DNA from: Verrucomicrobiales bacterium
GTDB lineage: Bacteria; Verrucomicrobiota; Verrucomicrobiia; Limisphaerales; SXTU01
Reading direction: 5' to 3'
DNA: 32,271 bases
NCBI GenBank assembly: GCA_005791875.1
Contig: SXTU01000287.1
Coordinates: 1 to 32,271 of the forward strand
Within the stretch, counting starts at the first letter, position 1. Each line of letters begins with the position of its first letter. Positions 15,968-24,029 of this stretch are shown here, piece after piece. The notes under the pieces were generated by a model. It was not told where the DNA came from. It did no database searches and saw nothing but the letters and a program-made list of their open reading frames with translations. Position numbers and translations under genes: made by a program.

Positions 15968-17743
15968 TCACAACCGCGCAATCAACAGCTCCCGCTGGAA
16001 AATAATTTCCTTCGGCAAATGCGAGTAGAGCTTGATGAACAGTTCGTCCTGCTGGAGCACTTCGCGCCGCCATTCCTCGATGTCCGTGCTCTGCGCCTGT
16101 TCCAGCCGCTCGGCGTTGAAGCCGTCGAGGCCGTCGAGGTCGAAATCGTGCGCGCTGGGCACCCAGCCGAGCAGCGCCTCGTTCGCGTTCGCGTCGCCCC
16201 GGCAGCGGTCCACAATCCACTTGAGCACGCGCATGTTCTCGCTGTAGCCGGGCCAGAGGAACTTGCCGGCGGCGTCTTGGCGAAACCAGTTCACGTTGAA
16301 GATGCGCGGCGGGTGCTTGATGACGCGCCGCATCTGAAGCCAGTGGCGGAAGTAGTCGCCCATGTTGTAGCCGCAGAAGGGCAGCATCGCCATCGGGTCG
16401 CGGCGCACCTGGCCCACCGCGCCCGTGGCAGCCGCGGTGGTCTCGGAGCCGATGGTCGCGCCGACATAGACGCCGTGGACCCAGTTAAAGGCTTGATAGA
16501 CGAGTGGCATCGTCGTGCTGCGGCGGCCCCCGAAAATGATGGCGCTAATGGGGACGCCAGCGGGGTCGTTGACCTCGGGCGCGAGCATGGGGTTGTTGGT
16601 CATAGGCGCGCAGAAACGGCTGTTCGGGTGCGCGGCCTTTTCCTTCGAGTCGGGCGTCCATCGCTGGCCGCGCCAGTCGAGGCACTCTGCGGGCGGCGGG
16701 TTGTCCTTGCCCTCCCACCACACGTCGCCATCGGCGGTGAGCGCCACGTTGGTGAAGATGCTGTCCTTGCGCATGCATTCCATCGCGTTGGGGTTGGACT
16801 TGTAGTTTGTGCCGGGCACGACTCCGAAGTAACCAGTCTCCGGGTTGATGGCGAAGAGTCGGCCGTCCGCGCCGGGCTTCATCCACGCAATGTCGTCGCC
16901 GACGGTCCAGACCTTCCAGCCCGCGAAGCGCGCGGGCGGCTGGAGCATGGCGAAGTTTGTCTTGCCGCACGCGCTGGGAAACGCCCCGGCCACGAAGGTT
17001 TTCTTCCCGTCCGGTGTCTCGACGCCCAGCACGAGCATGTGTTCGGCGAGCCAGCCTTCATCGCGGCCCCAGTGCGACGCGAGGCGAAGCGCCATGCACT
17101 TCTTGCCGAGGAGGACGTTTCCACCGTAGTTCGAGCCGACGGAGATGAGCGTGTTGTCCTTGGGGAAGTGGGCGATGTAGCGGCGCTCCGGATTCACATC
17201 GAGCATCGAGTGGATGCCGTGCGTGAAGGCGTCGCTCGCGCCGAGTTGCTGCCACGCGATGCGTCCCATGCGCGTCATGATGCCCATGCTCAGGACGACG
17301 TAGATGGAGTCGGTCAACTCCACACCCACGCGCGCGAGCGGCGAGCCCGGCGGTCCCATGAGGAACGGCACGACATACATGGTGCGGCCACGCATTGAAC
17401 CGGCGAGGAGGGCGTGGAGCTTCGCATACATCTCGGCGGGCGCGGCCCAATTGTTCGTCGGGCCGACTTCGTCCGCGGTGGGCGTGCAGATGAAAGTGCA
17501 TTGCTCCACGCGCGCCACGTCGTTCGGGTTCGAGCGGTGGTAATGGCAGCCCGGCCATTTCTTTTGGTCGAGCGGGATGAGAATGCCGCGCGCGACGGCC
17601 TCGGCGGTGAGTGTCTGTTTTTCCGTTGCCGAGCCATCGCACCAGTGAATTGCGTCAGGCTGGCAGTGCGCTGCCACCTCAGCGACCCAGCGAGTGACGT
17701 GGGGATTGTCCGTCTTGCAGGAGCCGGGCGGTTTAGTGTTCAT
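15968..17743 (-). CDS. pckG: Phosphoenolpyruvate carboxykinase (GTP)
   Basis: A full-length (591 aa) GTP-dependent PEP carboxykinase, which interconverts oxaloacetate and PEP with GTP/GDP and starts gluconeogenesis in the cytoplasm. Visible motifs: SMRGRTMYVVPFLMGPPGSP, HFPKDNTLISVGSNYGGNVL, the P-loop AGAFPSACGKTNFAML with its reactive cysteine, WTVGDDIAWMKPG (metal-binding Asp), GVVPGTNYKSNPNAM, IIFGGRRSTTMPLVYQAF and NWFRQDAAGKFLWPGYSENM. All are GTP-type rather than ATP-type signatures. ATG start at 17743. It stands alone on its strand, and no regulatory motif was found upstream. Confidence 0.97.
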   Translation of the reverse strand: MNTKPPGSCKTDNPHVTRWVAEVAAHCQPDAIHWCDGSATEKQTLTAEAVARGILIPLDQKKWPGCHYHRSNPNDVARVEQCTFICTPTADEVGPTNNWAAPAEMYAKLHALLAGSMRGRTMYVVPFLMGPPGSPLARVGVELTDSIYVVLSMGIMTRMGRIAWQQLGASDAFTHGIHSMLDVNPERRYIAHFPKDNTLISVGSNYGGNVLLGKKCMALRLASHWGRDEGWLAEHMLVLGVETPDGKKTFVAGAFPSACGKTNFAMLQPPARFAGWKVWTVGDDIAWMKPGADGRLFAINPETGYFGVVPGTNYKSNPNAMECMRKDSIFTNVALTADGDVWWEGKDNPPPAECLDWRGQRWTPDSKEKAAHPNSRFCAPMTNNPMLAPEVNDPAGVPISAIIFGGRRSTTMPLVYQAFNWVHGVYVGATIGSETTAAATGAVGQVRRDPMAMLPFCGYNMGDYFRHWLQMRRVIKHPPRIFNVNWFRQDAAGKFLWPGYSENMRVLKWIVDRCRGDANANEALLGWVPSAHDFDLDGLDGFNAERLEQAQSTDIEEWRREVLQQDELFIKLYSHLPKEIIFQRELLIARL

Positions 17744-17862
17744 GGGCGTTTAATCGGCAGTGCTTCCAAGTTGAGTCAATCTTAACGGAAGTCCTTCGCG
17801 GCTCGAAGCTAAAATCCGGCCGCTTCGGTTCGCGACCGTGCGGTTTCGGATGAACGCCGGTT

Positions 17863-17879
17863 CGGAGAACGGTGCTCCG
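17863..17879. repeat. Small inverted repeat CGGAG/CTCCG abutting a stop codon
   Basis: A 5-bp stem with a 7-nt loop begins directly after the dehydratase stop codon. It could stabilise the transcript end or be a fragment of a dispersed repeat. Confidence 0.3.
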
Positions 17880-18824
17880 CTACTGCCATGGAAGCTTGTC
17901 CAAGTCCACGTTGCCGCCGGTCAAGACGATGCCAACGCGCTTGCCGCGAAACTTCTCAAGTGCGGCGAGCACGGCGGCGAGCGGGACGACGCCGGACGGT
18001 TCCACCACGAGCTTCATCCGCTCCCACAACAGGCGCATGGCGGAAATGATTTGCTCCTCCGTGACGGTGACGATGCCGCGCACGTGTTCGCGGATGATGT
18101 CGAAGGTGCGCTGGCTCAACGACGCGCGCAGGCCATCGGCAATGGTCGTCGTGTCGGTGTTGGACAGAAGTTTGCCTTCGCGCAACGAGCGGAAGGCGTC
18201 GTCGGCCAGCGCAGGTTCAGCACCCCAGACTTCAACGCCCGGGGCTTGCGAGTGCGTCGCGAGACACAGGCCGCTCAGAAGCCCGCCGCCGCTGACGGGT
18301 GCGACGAGTGCGTCGAGCTGCGGCGCTTGCTCCAGCAGTTCGAGCGCGACGGTCGCCTGGCCAGCGATGACCGCTGGGTTGTTGTATGGATGGATGAACG
18401 TCGCGCCTGTCTCGCGTTGGATGCGGTCGGCCTCGGCTTGGCGCGCGGCGAGCGTCGGCTCGCAAAGGGTGAGCTGGCCACCGTAGGCAGCGATGGCGCG
18501 CTGCTTGATGAGTGGCGCGTTGCGCGGGACTACGATGTAAGCCGGGATGCCGCGAAGCCGCGCGGCAAGCGCTAGGCAGGTTGCGTGGTTGCCGGAGGAG
18601 TGCGTGACGACGCCGCGTGCGGATTGCTCGTCCGTGAGCTGGCGCACGGCGTTGAGCGCGCCACGGAACTTGTAAGCGCCGCCTTTCTGGAAGTTCTCGC
18701 ACTTGAAGAACAGCGTCGCGCCCGCGAGCGCGTCGAGGCTTGTGCACGTCAGGACGGGCGTGCGGTGAGCGGTGCCGATGAGGCGGGTGGCGGCGGCGTG
18801 GATGTCGAAGAGGGTGGGAGACAC
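17880..18824 (-). CDS. PLP-dependent threonine/serine dehydratase (or serine racemase)
   Basis: A 314-residue fold-type II PLP enzyme with a GTG start. Lys52 in FQKGGAYKFRGA is the Schiff-base lysine, HSSGNHATCLALAA holds the phosphate/asparagine loop, SGGGLLSGL is the glycine-rich phosphate-binding loop, and VLTGGNVDL closes the domain. There is no C-terminal ACT domain, so it is the short catabolic/racemase type rather than biosynthetic IlvA. It probably deaminates L-threonine or L-serine, or racemises serine; sequence alone cannot separate these. A hexamer repeat lies just upstream of its start. Confidence 0.9.
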   Translation of the reverse strand: MSPTLFDIHAAATRLIGTAHRTPVLTCTSLDALAGATLFFKCENFQKGGAYKFRGALNAVRQLTDEQSARGVVTHSSGNHATCLALAARLRGIPAYIVVPRNAPLIKQRAIAAYGGQLTLCEPTLAARQAEADRIQRETGATFIHPYNNPAVIAGQATVALELLEQAPQLDALVAPVSGGGLLSGLCLATHSQAPGVEVWGAEPALADDAFRSLREGKLLSNTDTTTIADGLRASLSQRTFDIIREHVRGIVTVTEEQIISAMRLLWERMKLVVEPSGVVPLAAVLAALEKFRGKRVGIVLTGGNVDLDKLPWQ

Positions 18825-18836
18825 GGGGGAATCGAG

Positions 18837-18864
18837 GAGCAGGATTTAAGGTTAGGGTTACGAG
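18837..18864. repeat. Hexamer-type element, copy 1
   Basis: GAGCAGGATTTAAGG runs into TTAGGGTTACGAG. It resembles the element at 27828-27866 (GAGCAGGATTATGATTACGAG) in word content and order. It lies between the dehydratase start and the next gene's stop. Confidence 0.5.
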
Positions 18865-18894
18865 CCGGATGGGGAGCCGGGCGGACGAGCCCGC

Positions 18895-20262
18895 TTACTC
18901 CGGCACGGTTGGGCAGACGGCGGTGGCGGTGACATCCAGCCTGCGGAAGTCGCCGCGAATCACGTCGAGCAGATCAAGCTTCTCCAGCACTTCCTTCGTG
19001 GCCAGCTTGGCGTCGGCGCTTTTGGAGTTGGCCTTCGTGGAATACTCGAAGCGCCGTTTCATGTATTGCAGCAACGCCTGCCGGTAGTCACCGGTAAGCC
19101 GCGCCAGCTCGACCGGCGCGGTGTGCTGCAACAACTGCAACTGAAACGTGGCCTGCGTCACGGCCTGCTGGTGCAGGGGGAACTCCGTGTTAGCGATGAC
19201 CTCGCGCAGGGGCAGGTCCTTGCGGCCGGGCACGGCGTTGGTGCCGAGCCGAACGGCGATGGGGGCGACGAGGATTTCCTCAAGCTGGCCGAGGCTGTGC
19301 GCCAGCGAGAGTCTCATGTGGCGGTCGCGAGAGGTGAAGTTCATCCAGACCACGGACCACCACTTCTCCGCGTCGAGCGGCGTGGGGAATGGCGTCGCGA
19401 ACCCGCGCAGGAAGGCGAGCTGTGGGTTGAGATACGCGGGCAACTGGCGGAGGAACTCCTGCAATGCCACGCGGCCCTCCGGCAGGTTCAGCAGCTCCGC
19501 CACGAGCAACTGCGCGGTGCGGCGGAAGACTTCCCATTGCTCGTCGGTGAACTGGTCGGCCTGTGTCTGGAACAAATCTGCGAACGCGACCAGCTCGCGG
19601 CCACGCAGGAGCCTGCGGGCTTCGAGGAAGACATCGGGGCTGGCGCTTTGGGTCAGGCTGATGCGGGTGCGGATTTCGGGAATCAGGTTGTCGCCGTTGA
19701 GCGCGAGCAGATGTGTGGCGAGGCCTTCCTCGAGCCAGAGCGGAATCTCGGCGGGGCGCTGCGAACGGTTGCCACGGTTGGCGATCTCGAGCAGCAGCGC
19801 GCGAGTCAGCGCGCGCACGAGCCGCGTGCGTTCAAGCTGGCCGGGCACGACCATGCGATACCGCCAGCCGGTTGCGAACCACTGCGATTCCAGAACCACC
19901 GCCGTGGTCGGGCGCAGGTCGCCTTGCACGATGATCTGGATGCGGCCGGACCAGGCGTCGCCCAGCCCGAGTTCCTTGAGCAGCTCCGTCCGCACGCGTT
20001 CGCAGGTGAGCACCAGCATCGTCGGCTCCATCTGCATGTGATTGGTTTCGAGCAGCGAGATCGAGGGTGGCCCCATCGCGGTGCCGGCTGGCGAGCCGAA
20101 CACGATGAACTGCTGCGAACGGCTCTCCAGCCGCATCGGCCCGGGAAACGGGTTGCGCAGTTGACCGAGCGCAGCGCCGGCGCACGCGAGCCACGCCAGC
20201 AACCCGATCACAGCGAAGCCCGGACGGGCGACGCGGACGCGGATGGCGGCGGAGGGATGCAT
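18895..20262 (-). CDS. Secreted protein resembling an inactivated gluzincin (peptidase-MA-like)
   Basis: The product (455 aa from the ATG at 20262; a TTG at 20271 would overlap the FmdB stop) begins with a signal peptide (FAVIGLLAWLACAGAALGQ). The middle reads LVRALTRALLLEIANRGNRS, then IPLWLEEGLATHLLAL. The second element (PxWLxEGLA) is the downstream glutamate motif of gluzincin peptidases, but the helix where HExxH should stand has no HExxH. It is therefore probably a non-catalytic relative, with an all-helical C-terminus. It follows fmdB almost without a gap. The function is unknown, and the peptidase relationship is an inference from motif order only. Confidence 0.75.
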   Translation of the reverse strand: MHPSAAIRVRVARPGFAVIGLLAWLACAGAALGQLRNPFPGPMRLESRSQQFIVFGSPAGTAMGPPSISLLETNHMQMEPTMLVLTCERVRTELLKELGLGDAWSGRIQIIVQGDLRPTTAVVLESQWFATGWRYRMVVPGQLERTRLVRALTRALLLEIANRGNRSQRPAEIPLWLEEGLATHLLALNGDNLIPEIRTRISLTQSASPDVFLEARRLLRGRELVAFADLFQTQADQFTDEQWEVFRRTAQLLVAELLNLPEGRVALQEFLRQLPAYLNPQLAFLRGFATPFPTPLDAEKWWSVVWMNFTSRDRHMRLSLAHSLGQLEEILVAPIAVRLGTNAVPGRKDLPLREVIANTEFPLHQQAVTQATFQLQLLQHTAPVELARLTGDYRQALLQYMKRRFEYSTKANSKSADAKLATKEVLEKLDLLDVIRGDFRRLDVTATAVCPTVPE

Positions 20263-20267
20263 CGGCT

Positions 20268-20639
20268 TCAACGCGCCGAACGTTTGGGCTTGGCGGGCTT
20301 GCTCTCGGACTTGGCGGGAGCGGCGGGAGCCGCAGCGGGAGTCGCGGCGGCGGGCTTGCTGTCGGCGGCACCCTTGGTCTCACTGGCGGCGGCCGTGGGA
20401 GCCGTGTCCTTCTTGGCCCCCTGCTTGTAATTCTCGCTGCGGTAGTCGGTGATGTAGAAGCCGCTGCCCTTGAAGATCAGGCCCGCGCCCGTGCCGAGGA
20501 CGCGGCGCACCTTGCCCTTGCCCCAGCGCTTCTGGCCGCACACATCCTTGGGGCACGCGGTGAGCCGCGCGTCGTTCATGGACTGGAATTTCTCGAACTG
20601 GAGACCGCACTTCTCGCAAACGTAGTCGTAAGTAGGCAT
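20268..20639 (-). CDS. FmdB-family zinc-ribbon protein
   Basis: A 123-residue protein. The true start is the ATG at 20639, giving MPTYDYVCEKCGLQFEKFQS, the invariant FmdB opening; the frame runs open further upstream, but that part does not look coding. Cys8-x2-Cys11 and Cys29-x4-Cys34 form the zinc ribbon, and GKVRRVLGTGAGLIFKGSGFY is the conserved core. After residue 75 the tail is low complexity (alanine, proline, lysine, serine), common in bacterial FmdB proteins. The family is a putative regulator first noted near formamidase/amidase genes; its role is undefined. Confidence 0.93.
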   Translation of the reverse strand: MPTYDYVCEKCGLQFEKFQSMNDARLTACPKDVCGQKRWGKGKVRRVLGTGAGLIFKGSGFYITDYRSENYKQGAKKDTAPTAAASETKGAADSKPAAATPAAAPAAPAKSESKPAKPKRSAR

Positions 20640-20737
20640 AGCTGTTGGAGCCGAAAACCGCGCCGTGGATAATGGCACCCGGCGGCGAAGCGTCAAGGCA
20701 TGGGGCCAAACTTCGCGCCAGTCGGTCGCAGCAAAGG

Positions 20738-21502
20738 TTACTTCGCCCTGGCTGGCACGAACTCCGCCGCACGCTTCCGGCCCTCGGCCATCTGCGCCAC
20801 GGACAACTTCTGCGCCACCAGTCCGCGATTCTTCGCCGCCTCCTGGTCGCCCTTTTGCGCGGCGAGATGCAGCCACTTGTAAGCCTCGACCGGATCCTTG
20901 GCCACGCCCTGGCCGAGGAAGTAATACGCGCCGAGGTTCGCCTGCGCGCGCACCAAGCCCTGCTCGGCGGCGAGGCGATACCACTTGGCCGCCTCGGTGA
21001 GGTCTTTAGGCACGCCCTCGCCGGTGCCGTAGATCGAGGCGAGCACGCCTTGCGATCGCGCATCGCCCCGCTCGGCGGCGGCCCGGAACCACCGCACGGT
21101 CTCCTCCGAATTCTTCGGCACGCCAGCACCGATGCGATACGCCCCGGCGAGGTAGGCCTGCGCGTCCACATTTCCCTGCTCCGCTGCCAGGGTGAAGAGC
21201 CTCACGGCTTCCGCCGCGTCTTTCGTCACTCCCTTGCCATCCCAGAAGCCCAGCCCTTCCTGAAACAACTCGGTCGGGGTGCGAACGGGCAGCTTTGTCT
21301 TCGGGGGCGCGTTTGTCGGGGTGGGCGGGGTCGGCAGCGGACGCGCCTCGGCCTTTGGAGCGGGTGCGTTGGTTTCGGCGGGCCTGGGAGAAGTCTGCTT
21401 GGTCTTGTCACAACCCACGCAGCCCAGCACCACGATGGCCGCGCCACCTGCGGCCAGCGCGTAGGCGAATCGCAGCGAGTGGCAGGACACAAATGGCTTC
21501 AT
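20738..21502 (-). CDS. Sel1-repeat lipoprotein
   Basis: 254 residues from the ATG at 21502 (MKPFVSCHSLRFAYALAAGG); the open frame extends upstream, but this start directly precedes the lipoprotein signal. The hydrophobic stretch ends VVLGCVGC, a usable lipobox. A proline/alanine-rich spacer (about 30-75) leads into four Sel1-type TPR-like repeats (for example AAEAVRLFTLAAEQGNVDAQ and EAAKWYRLAAEQGLVRAQAN), solenoid modules that bind proteins. It is probably anchored to the outer or inner membrane facing the periplasm. Confidence 0.9.
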   Translation of the reverse strand: MKPFVSCHSLRFAYALAAGGAAIVVLGCVGCDKTKQTSPRPAETNAPAPKAEARPLPTPPTPTNAPPKTKLPVRTPTELFQEGLGFWDGKGVTKDAAEAVRLFTLAAEQGNVDAQAYLAGAYRIGAGVPKNSEETVRWFRAAAERGDARSQGVLASIYGTGEGVPKDLTEAAKWYRLAAEQGLVRAQANLGAYYFLGQGVAKDPVEAYKWLHLAAQKGDQEAAKNRGLVAQKLSVAQMAEGRKRAAEFVPARAK

Positions 21503-21608
21503 GCCTCGGCAGTCTGTCGGGTTTCTTTGCGCCTGTGAGGTGGCGTGCCGGTCACTCGCAACTGGGCGCAAGTTGATCGCTGCCGCAGTCGATTCGAGTC
21601 CGGCCGCT

Positions 21609-22025
21609 CTATTCCAAGATCACCACCTGCATCCGGTTCCGATCCACGGCGAAGCGTTTTCCCGGCGGCGGCTTAGGCATGGCCTTGATGTATTTTCCCT
21701 TCACGAGCGACTCGAAATCCGCCGGCATCTTCTGGTGGTCCATCAAGTAGAGATGAATCGCCCCGGTGAGTTCCTGCTGAATCGGAAAGCGCAGGGAGGA
21801 ATCATTCGGAGCCGTTGGAAGCCTGTCTGGCGTGGGCTGTTCGGCTACCGGTTTTGCGGCCGGCGTGCCTGGGGCAGGCGTGGTCACATCAGCCGGTTTG
21901 GGTGTTAATACGGAGGCATCCTCGGGTGGAGGAGCGGCGGATGGAGCTGGTTGCCTGCGCCGACAGCCCGTAAAAACCAGTAGACCTGCCATGACCACCA
22001 ACAGGGCTATTCGTGACGATTTCAT
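21609..22025 (-). CDS. Small lipoprotein with pseudopilin-like C-terminus
   Basis: 138 residues from the ATG at 22025, preceded by GGAG at good spacing, which favours this start over the GTG at 22049. MKSSRIALLVVMAGLLVFTGC is a lipoprotein signal (lipobox FTGC). A proline/alanine/threonine-rich linker (30-80) leads to IQQELTGAIHLYLMDHQKMP, then DFESLVKGKYIKAMPKPPPG and FAVDRNRMQVVIL. This C-terminal block resembles the globular part of type II secretion G-like pseudopilins, here carried on a lipid anchor instead of a prepilin helix. It lies 30 bp after the pseudopilin gene on the same strand, so co-expression is likely. Confidence 0.75.
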   Translation of the reverse strand: MKSSRIALLVVMAGLLVFTGCRRRQPAPSAAPPPEDASVLTPKPADVTTPAPGTPAAKPVAEQPTPDRLPTAPNDSSLRFPIQQELTGAIHLYLMDHQKMPADFESLVKGKYIKAMPKPPPGKRFAVDRNRMQVVILE

Positions 22026-22055
22026 CACTCCAGGTCTTGGTTTATCCACGGGAAC

Positions 22056-22856
22056 CTAGAAGGCGGCAGTGTAGGAGGCACCGAATGGCGCGGCCACGGT
22101 GTCAGTGCCCTGCCCGGCGGTGTTTAGCAAACCAAAGTCCGCGCTGGTAAGCTTGGTGTGGTGTTTCCACTCCACATGGCCGTCCATGTAATTAAGGTTC
22201 CCGCCGCCGCCGTGGAGGGAGGAATACCACTCGTTGCCGAAGGGATAGGCAGGAACCGCCGGGTAAAAGTTGGCCGGACGCGTCAGGTGCCAGTTGGTGT
22301 AGATGCGCGGATTTGCGGTGTTGCCCGAAGGGCGGAGCCAAGCGACGTGAGTCTTGGCCGAGCTTTCTTGCATGGCAACAATGGCGCTCGGATTGGGCGC
22401 GTTCACAAGGCGGCGCGTGAAATTATTGGCCCCCATGATTACCGCGTTACCAATAATGATGGCCTCGTTGTTCGCGTCGGCGTAATTAGCCGTGCTCTGC
22501 CACTCAAGCCGCGCCGCAGCGCAGGAAAAGGTCTTGCTGTTGGTGCCGATGCTCGGCTGCAGCAGGCCGAGGAAGTTGGGAGTCGCGCTGGTGGCGAAGA
22601 AATTCACTTGGCCTCCGTTCTGGAAGGTGGTCCGGTCATCCTGGTCCGAGGCGTAAAGCATGAAGGCCACGCTGACCTGCTTCTGATTGGACAGGCACTG
22701 GGTCCGCTTGGCCTTCTCCTTCGCCTTGGCGAGCGCTGGCAGAAGCATCCCTGCCAAGATCGCTATGATAGCGATGACGACTAGTAGTTCAATGAGTGTG
22801 AAACCTCTGGACATCGGGGCAGAAGACGGCCTGCAGTGTGAGCGCAGAGTTTTCAT
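22056..22856 (-). CDS. Prepilin-type pseudopilin with H-X9-DG domain
   Basis: 266 residues, ATG at 22856. The class III prepilin signal is [21 protein letters not shown] with Glu5, cleaved by prepilin peptidase, followed by [20 protein letters not shown], the form typical of Verrucomicrobiota, Lentisphaerota and Planctomycetota. The C-terminus contains [12 protein letters not shown], an exact H-X9-DG motif, so it belongs to the SBP_bac_10/DUF1559-like processing-associated group. These proteins occur in large numbers per genome in the phylum; their assembly and cargo are poorly known. It is likely transcribed with the small lipoprotein downstream. Confidence 0.95.
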   Translation of the reverse strand: MKTLRSHCRPSSAPMSRGFTLIELLVVIAIIAILAGMLLPALAKAKEKAKRTQCLSNQKQVSVAFMLYASDQDDRTTFQNGGQVNFFATSATPNFLGLLQPSIGTNSKTFSCAAARLEWQSTANYADANNEAIIIGNAVIMGANNFTRRLVNAPNPSAIVAMQESSAKTHVAWLRPSGNTANPRIYTNWHLTRPANFYPAVPAYPFGNEWYSSLHGGGGNLNYMDGHVEWKHHTKLTSADFGLLNTAGQGTDTVAAPFGASYTAAF

Positions 22857-22958
22857 GGTTGTTATAGGACTTCTGGAGAAAAAATGCGTCCGCCCTCCAC
22901 ACTTGGCAAGGGAAGATTTGCATCCGCGGGGTCAGTGGGAAAGGGGGATCAAGAGCGG

Positions 22959-23044
22959 TGGTGGTAGGACCTGGATTCGAACCAGGGAAGGCGTGAGCCA
23001 GCAGATTTACAGTCTGCCCCCGTTGGCCACTTGGGTATCCTACC
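22959..23044 (-). tRNA. tRNA-Tyr (GUA)
   Basis: On the - strand the acceptor arms GGTAGGA and TCCTACC pair over 7 bp, followed by discriminator A and an encoded CCA. The anticodon stem-loop CAGACTGTAAATCTG has GTA at 23008-23010. The T arm is CCTGG-TTCGAATC-CAGG, and a long variable arm (about 14 nt, type II) is present as expected for bacterial tRNA-Tyr. Total length is 86 nt including CCA. Confidence 0.97.
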
Positions 23045-23107
23045 ACTCAGCCGGGCGCTTTCGCGCGGGAGGGCGGATTAAGCCAAACGAACTCGCACGG
23101 CTCAAGT

Positions 23108-23896
23108 TCAATCTTGGTTTCGCCGGCCTTCCGCGTCCGCCTGCATCCACTGCAACACCTGCGCCGCCGCCGAAGCCGTGCCCGTGCCCAGCACATTGTG
23201 ATCCGCCGTCCACACCACGCGGTTCGCGCGCCAGCCGGGACACTCGCGCCGAAGCCACCGTTGCACCGGCGGCCAGGGCACCACCGGGTCCAGCACGCCC
23301 GTGAGGGAAAAGACCGGCAGCCGAGCCGACCGTGCGAGCGGACGCGGGTCGTTGTTCGCCACCAAGTGCGTGCGATGCGCCGCCGCAGCGCGAAGCGGTT
23401 CTCCCCATCGTGCTCGAAACTCCCGCAGCGCGGCCATGACCTCCGGGTCCTGCTTAAACCGCCACCGCGCCACGAACGCATAGCCCGTCACCACCGCCGT
23501 CAACCACGCCAACGGCGCGCGGCGCAACAGCCACTCCGTCGCCCGCACCGCCACCGGCCACGGATGCTTCACGAAACCTCCTGCCAAGATCAGCCCCTCC
23601 GCCCGGAACCCCTCCGCCTGCAACAGTGGCCACGCCACCTGTGACCCAAACGACTCCGCCAGCACCCACCCCTGCGCGATCCCGTGCTCGCGCAGCTTCC
23701 CCGCCACCGCCGCCGCGAAATCATCGAGCGACCACGTCACCGAGTTCGGATACGTGAACTCCACGAAGCGCACGCGCCCGGCCAAGGCCAGCCGGAACCG
23801 CGTCACCAGCAGCCAGTCCCCGTGCAGGCCAGGCAGGTAGATCAGCGTCGGCAGCGCGGCCTCGCCGTGGACGCGGATTTGGAGGGCATCACTCAT
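23108..23896 (-). CDS. Alpha/beta-fold hydrolase
   Basis: 262 residues, ATG at 23896. TLIYLPGLHGDW provides the oxyanion region, VLAESFGSQVA is the nucleophile elbow with Ser82 (A-E-S-F-G rather than strict GxSxG), FSLTGVLDPVVPW carries the likely acid Asp, and WTADHNVLGTG carries the likely His. A helical cap lies at about 105-175. There is no signal peptide, so it is cytoplasmic. The substrate is unknown; an esterase-like or C-C hydrolase activity is equally possible. It lies downstream of the amidohydrolase on the same strand, with an inverted repeat between them. Confidence 0.85.
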   Translation of the reverse strand: MSDALQIRVHGEAALPTLIYLPGLHGDWLLVTRFRLALAGRVRFVEFTYPNSVTWSLDDFAAAVAGKLREHGIAQGWVLAESFGSQVAWPLLQAEGFRAEGLILAGGFVKHPWPVAVRATEWLLRRAPLAWLTAVVTGYAFVARWRFKQDPEVMAALREFRARWGEPLRAAAAHRTHLVANNDPRPLARSARLPVFSLTGVLDPVVPWPPVQRWLRRECPGWRANRVVWTADHNVLGTGTASAAAQVLQWMQADAEGRRNQD

Positions 23897-23930
23897 GCGC
23901 GGGAGGCGCTGGCGGAACCCTGCAAAGGGA

Positions 23931-23998
23931 TGGCAAACGAATGGGGGCAGGCGAATAAATCCCTTGGAAACTCATTCGTTTGCCCCCATTCGCCTGCC
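23931..23998. repeat. Imperfect inverted repeat in the 133-bp intergenic gap
   Basis: Arms 23932-23956 and 23974-23998 pair at 21 of 25 positions with a 17-nt loop. Each arm holds the words CGAATGGGGGCA (or its complement), with a CAGG/CAAA swap at the ends. The hairpin would form in transcripts leaving the amidohydrolase gene. Confidence 0.7.
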
Positions 23999-24029
23999 AA
24001 CTTTGGACAGGTTGCAATCGGCGCATCGG

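Noticed and set aside
15911-17398. 495-codon + strand frame opposite pckG
   Set aside because: The - strand is an unmistakable PEP carboxykinase.
20640-20984. N-terminal extension of the FmdB frame
   Set aside because: FmdB proteins begin MPTYDYxC; the upstream part overlaps the region between genes and the Sel1 gene and has no coding character.
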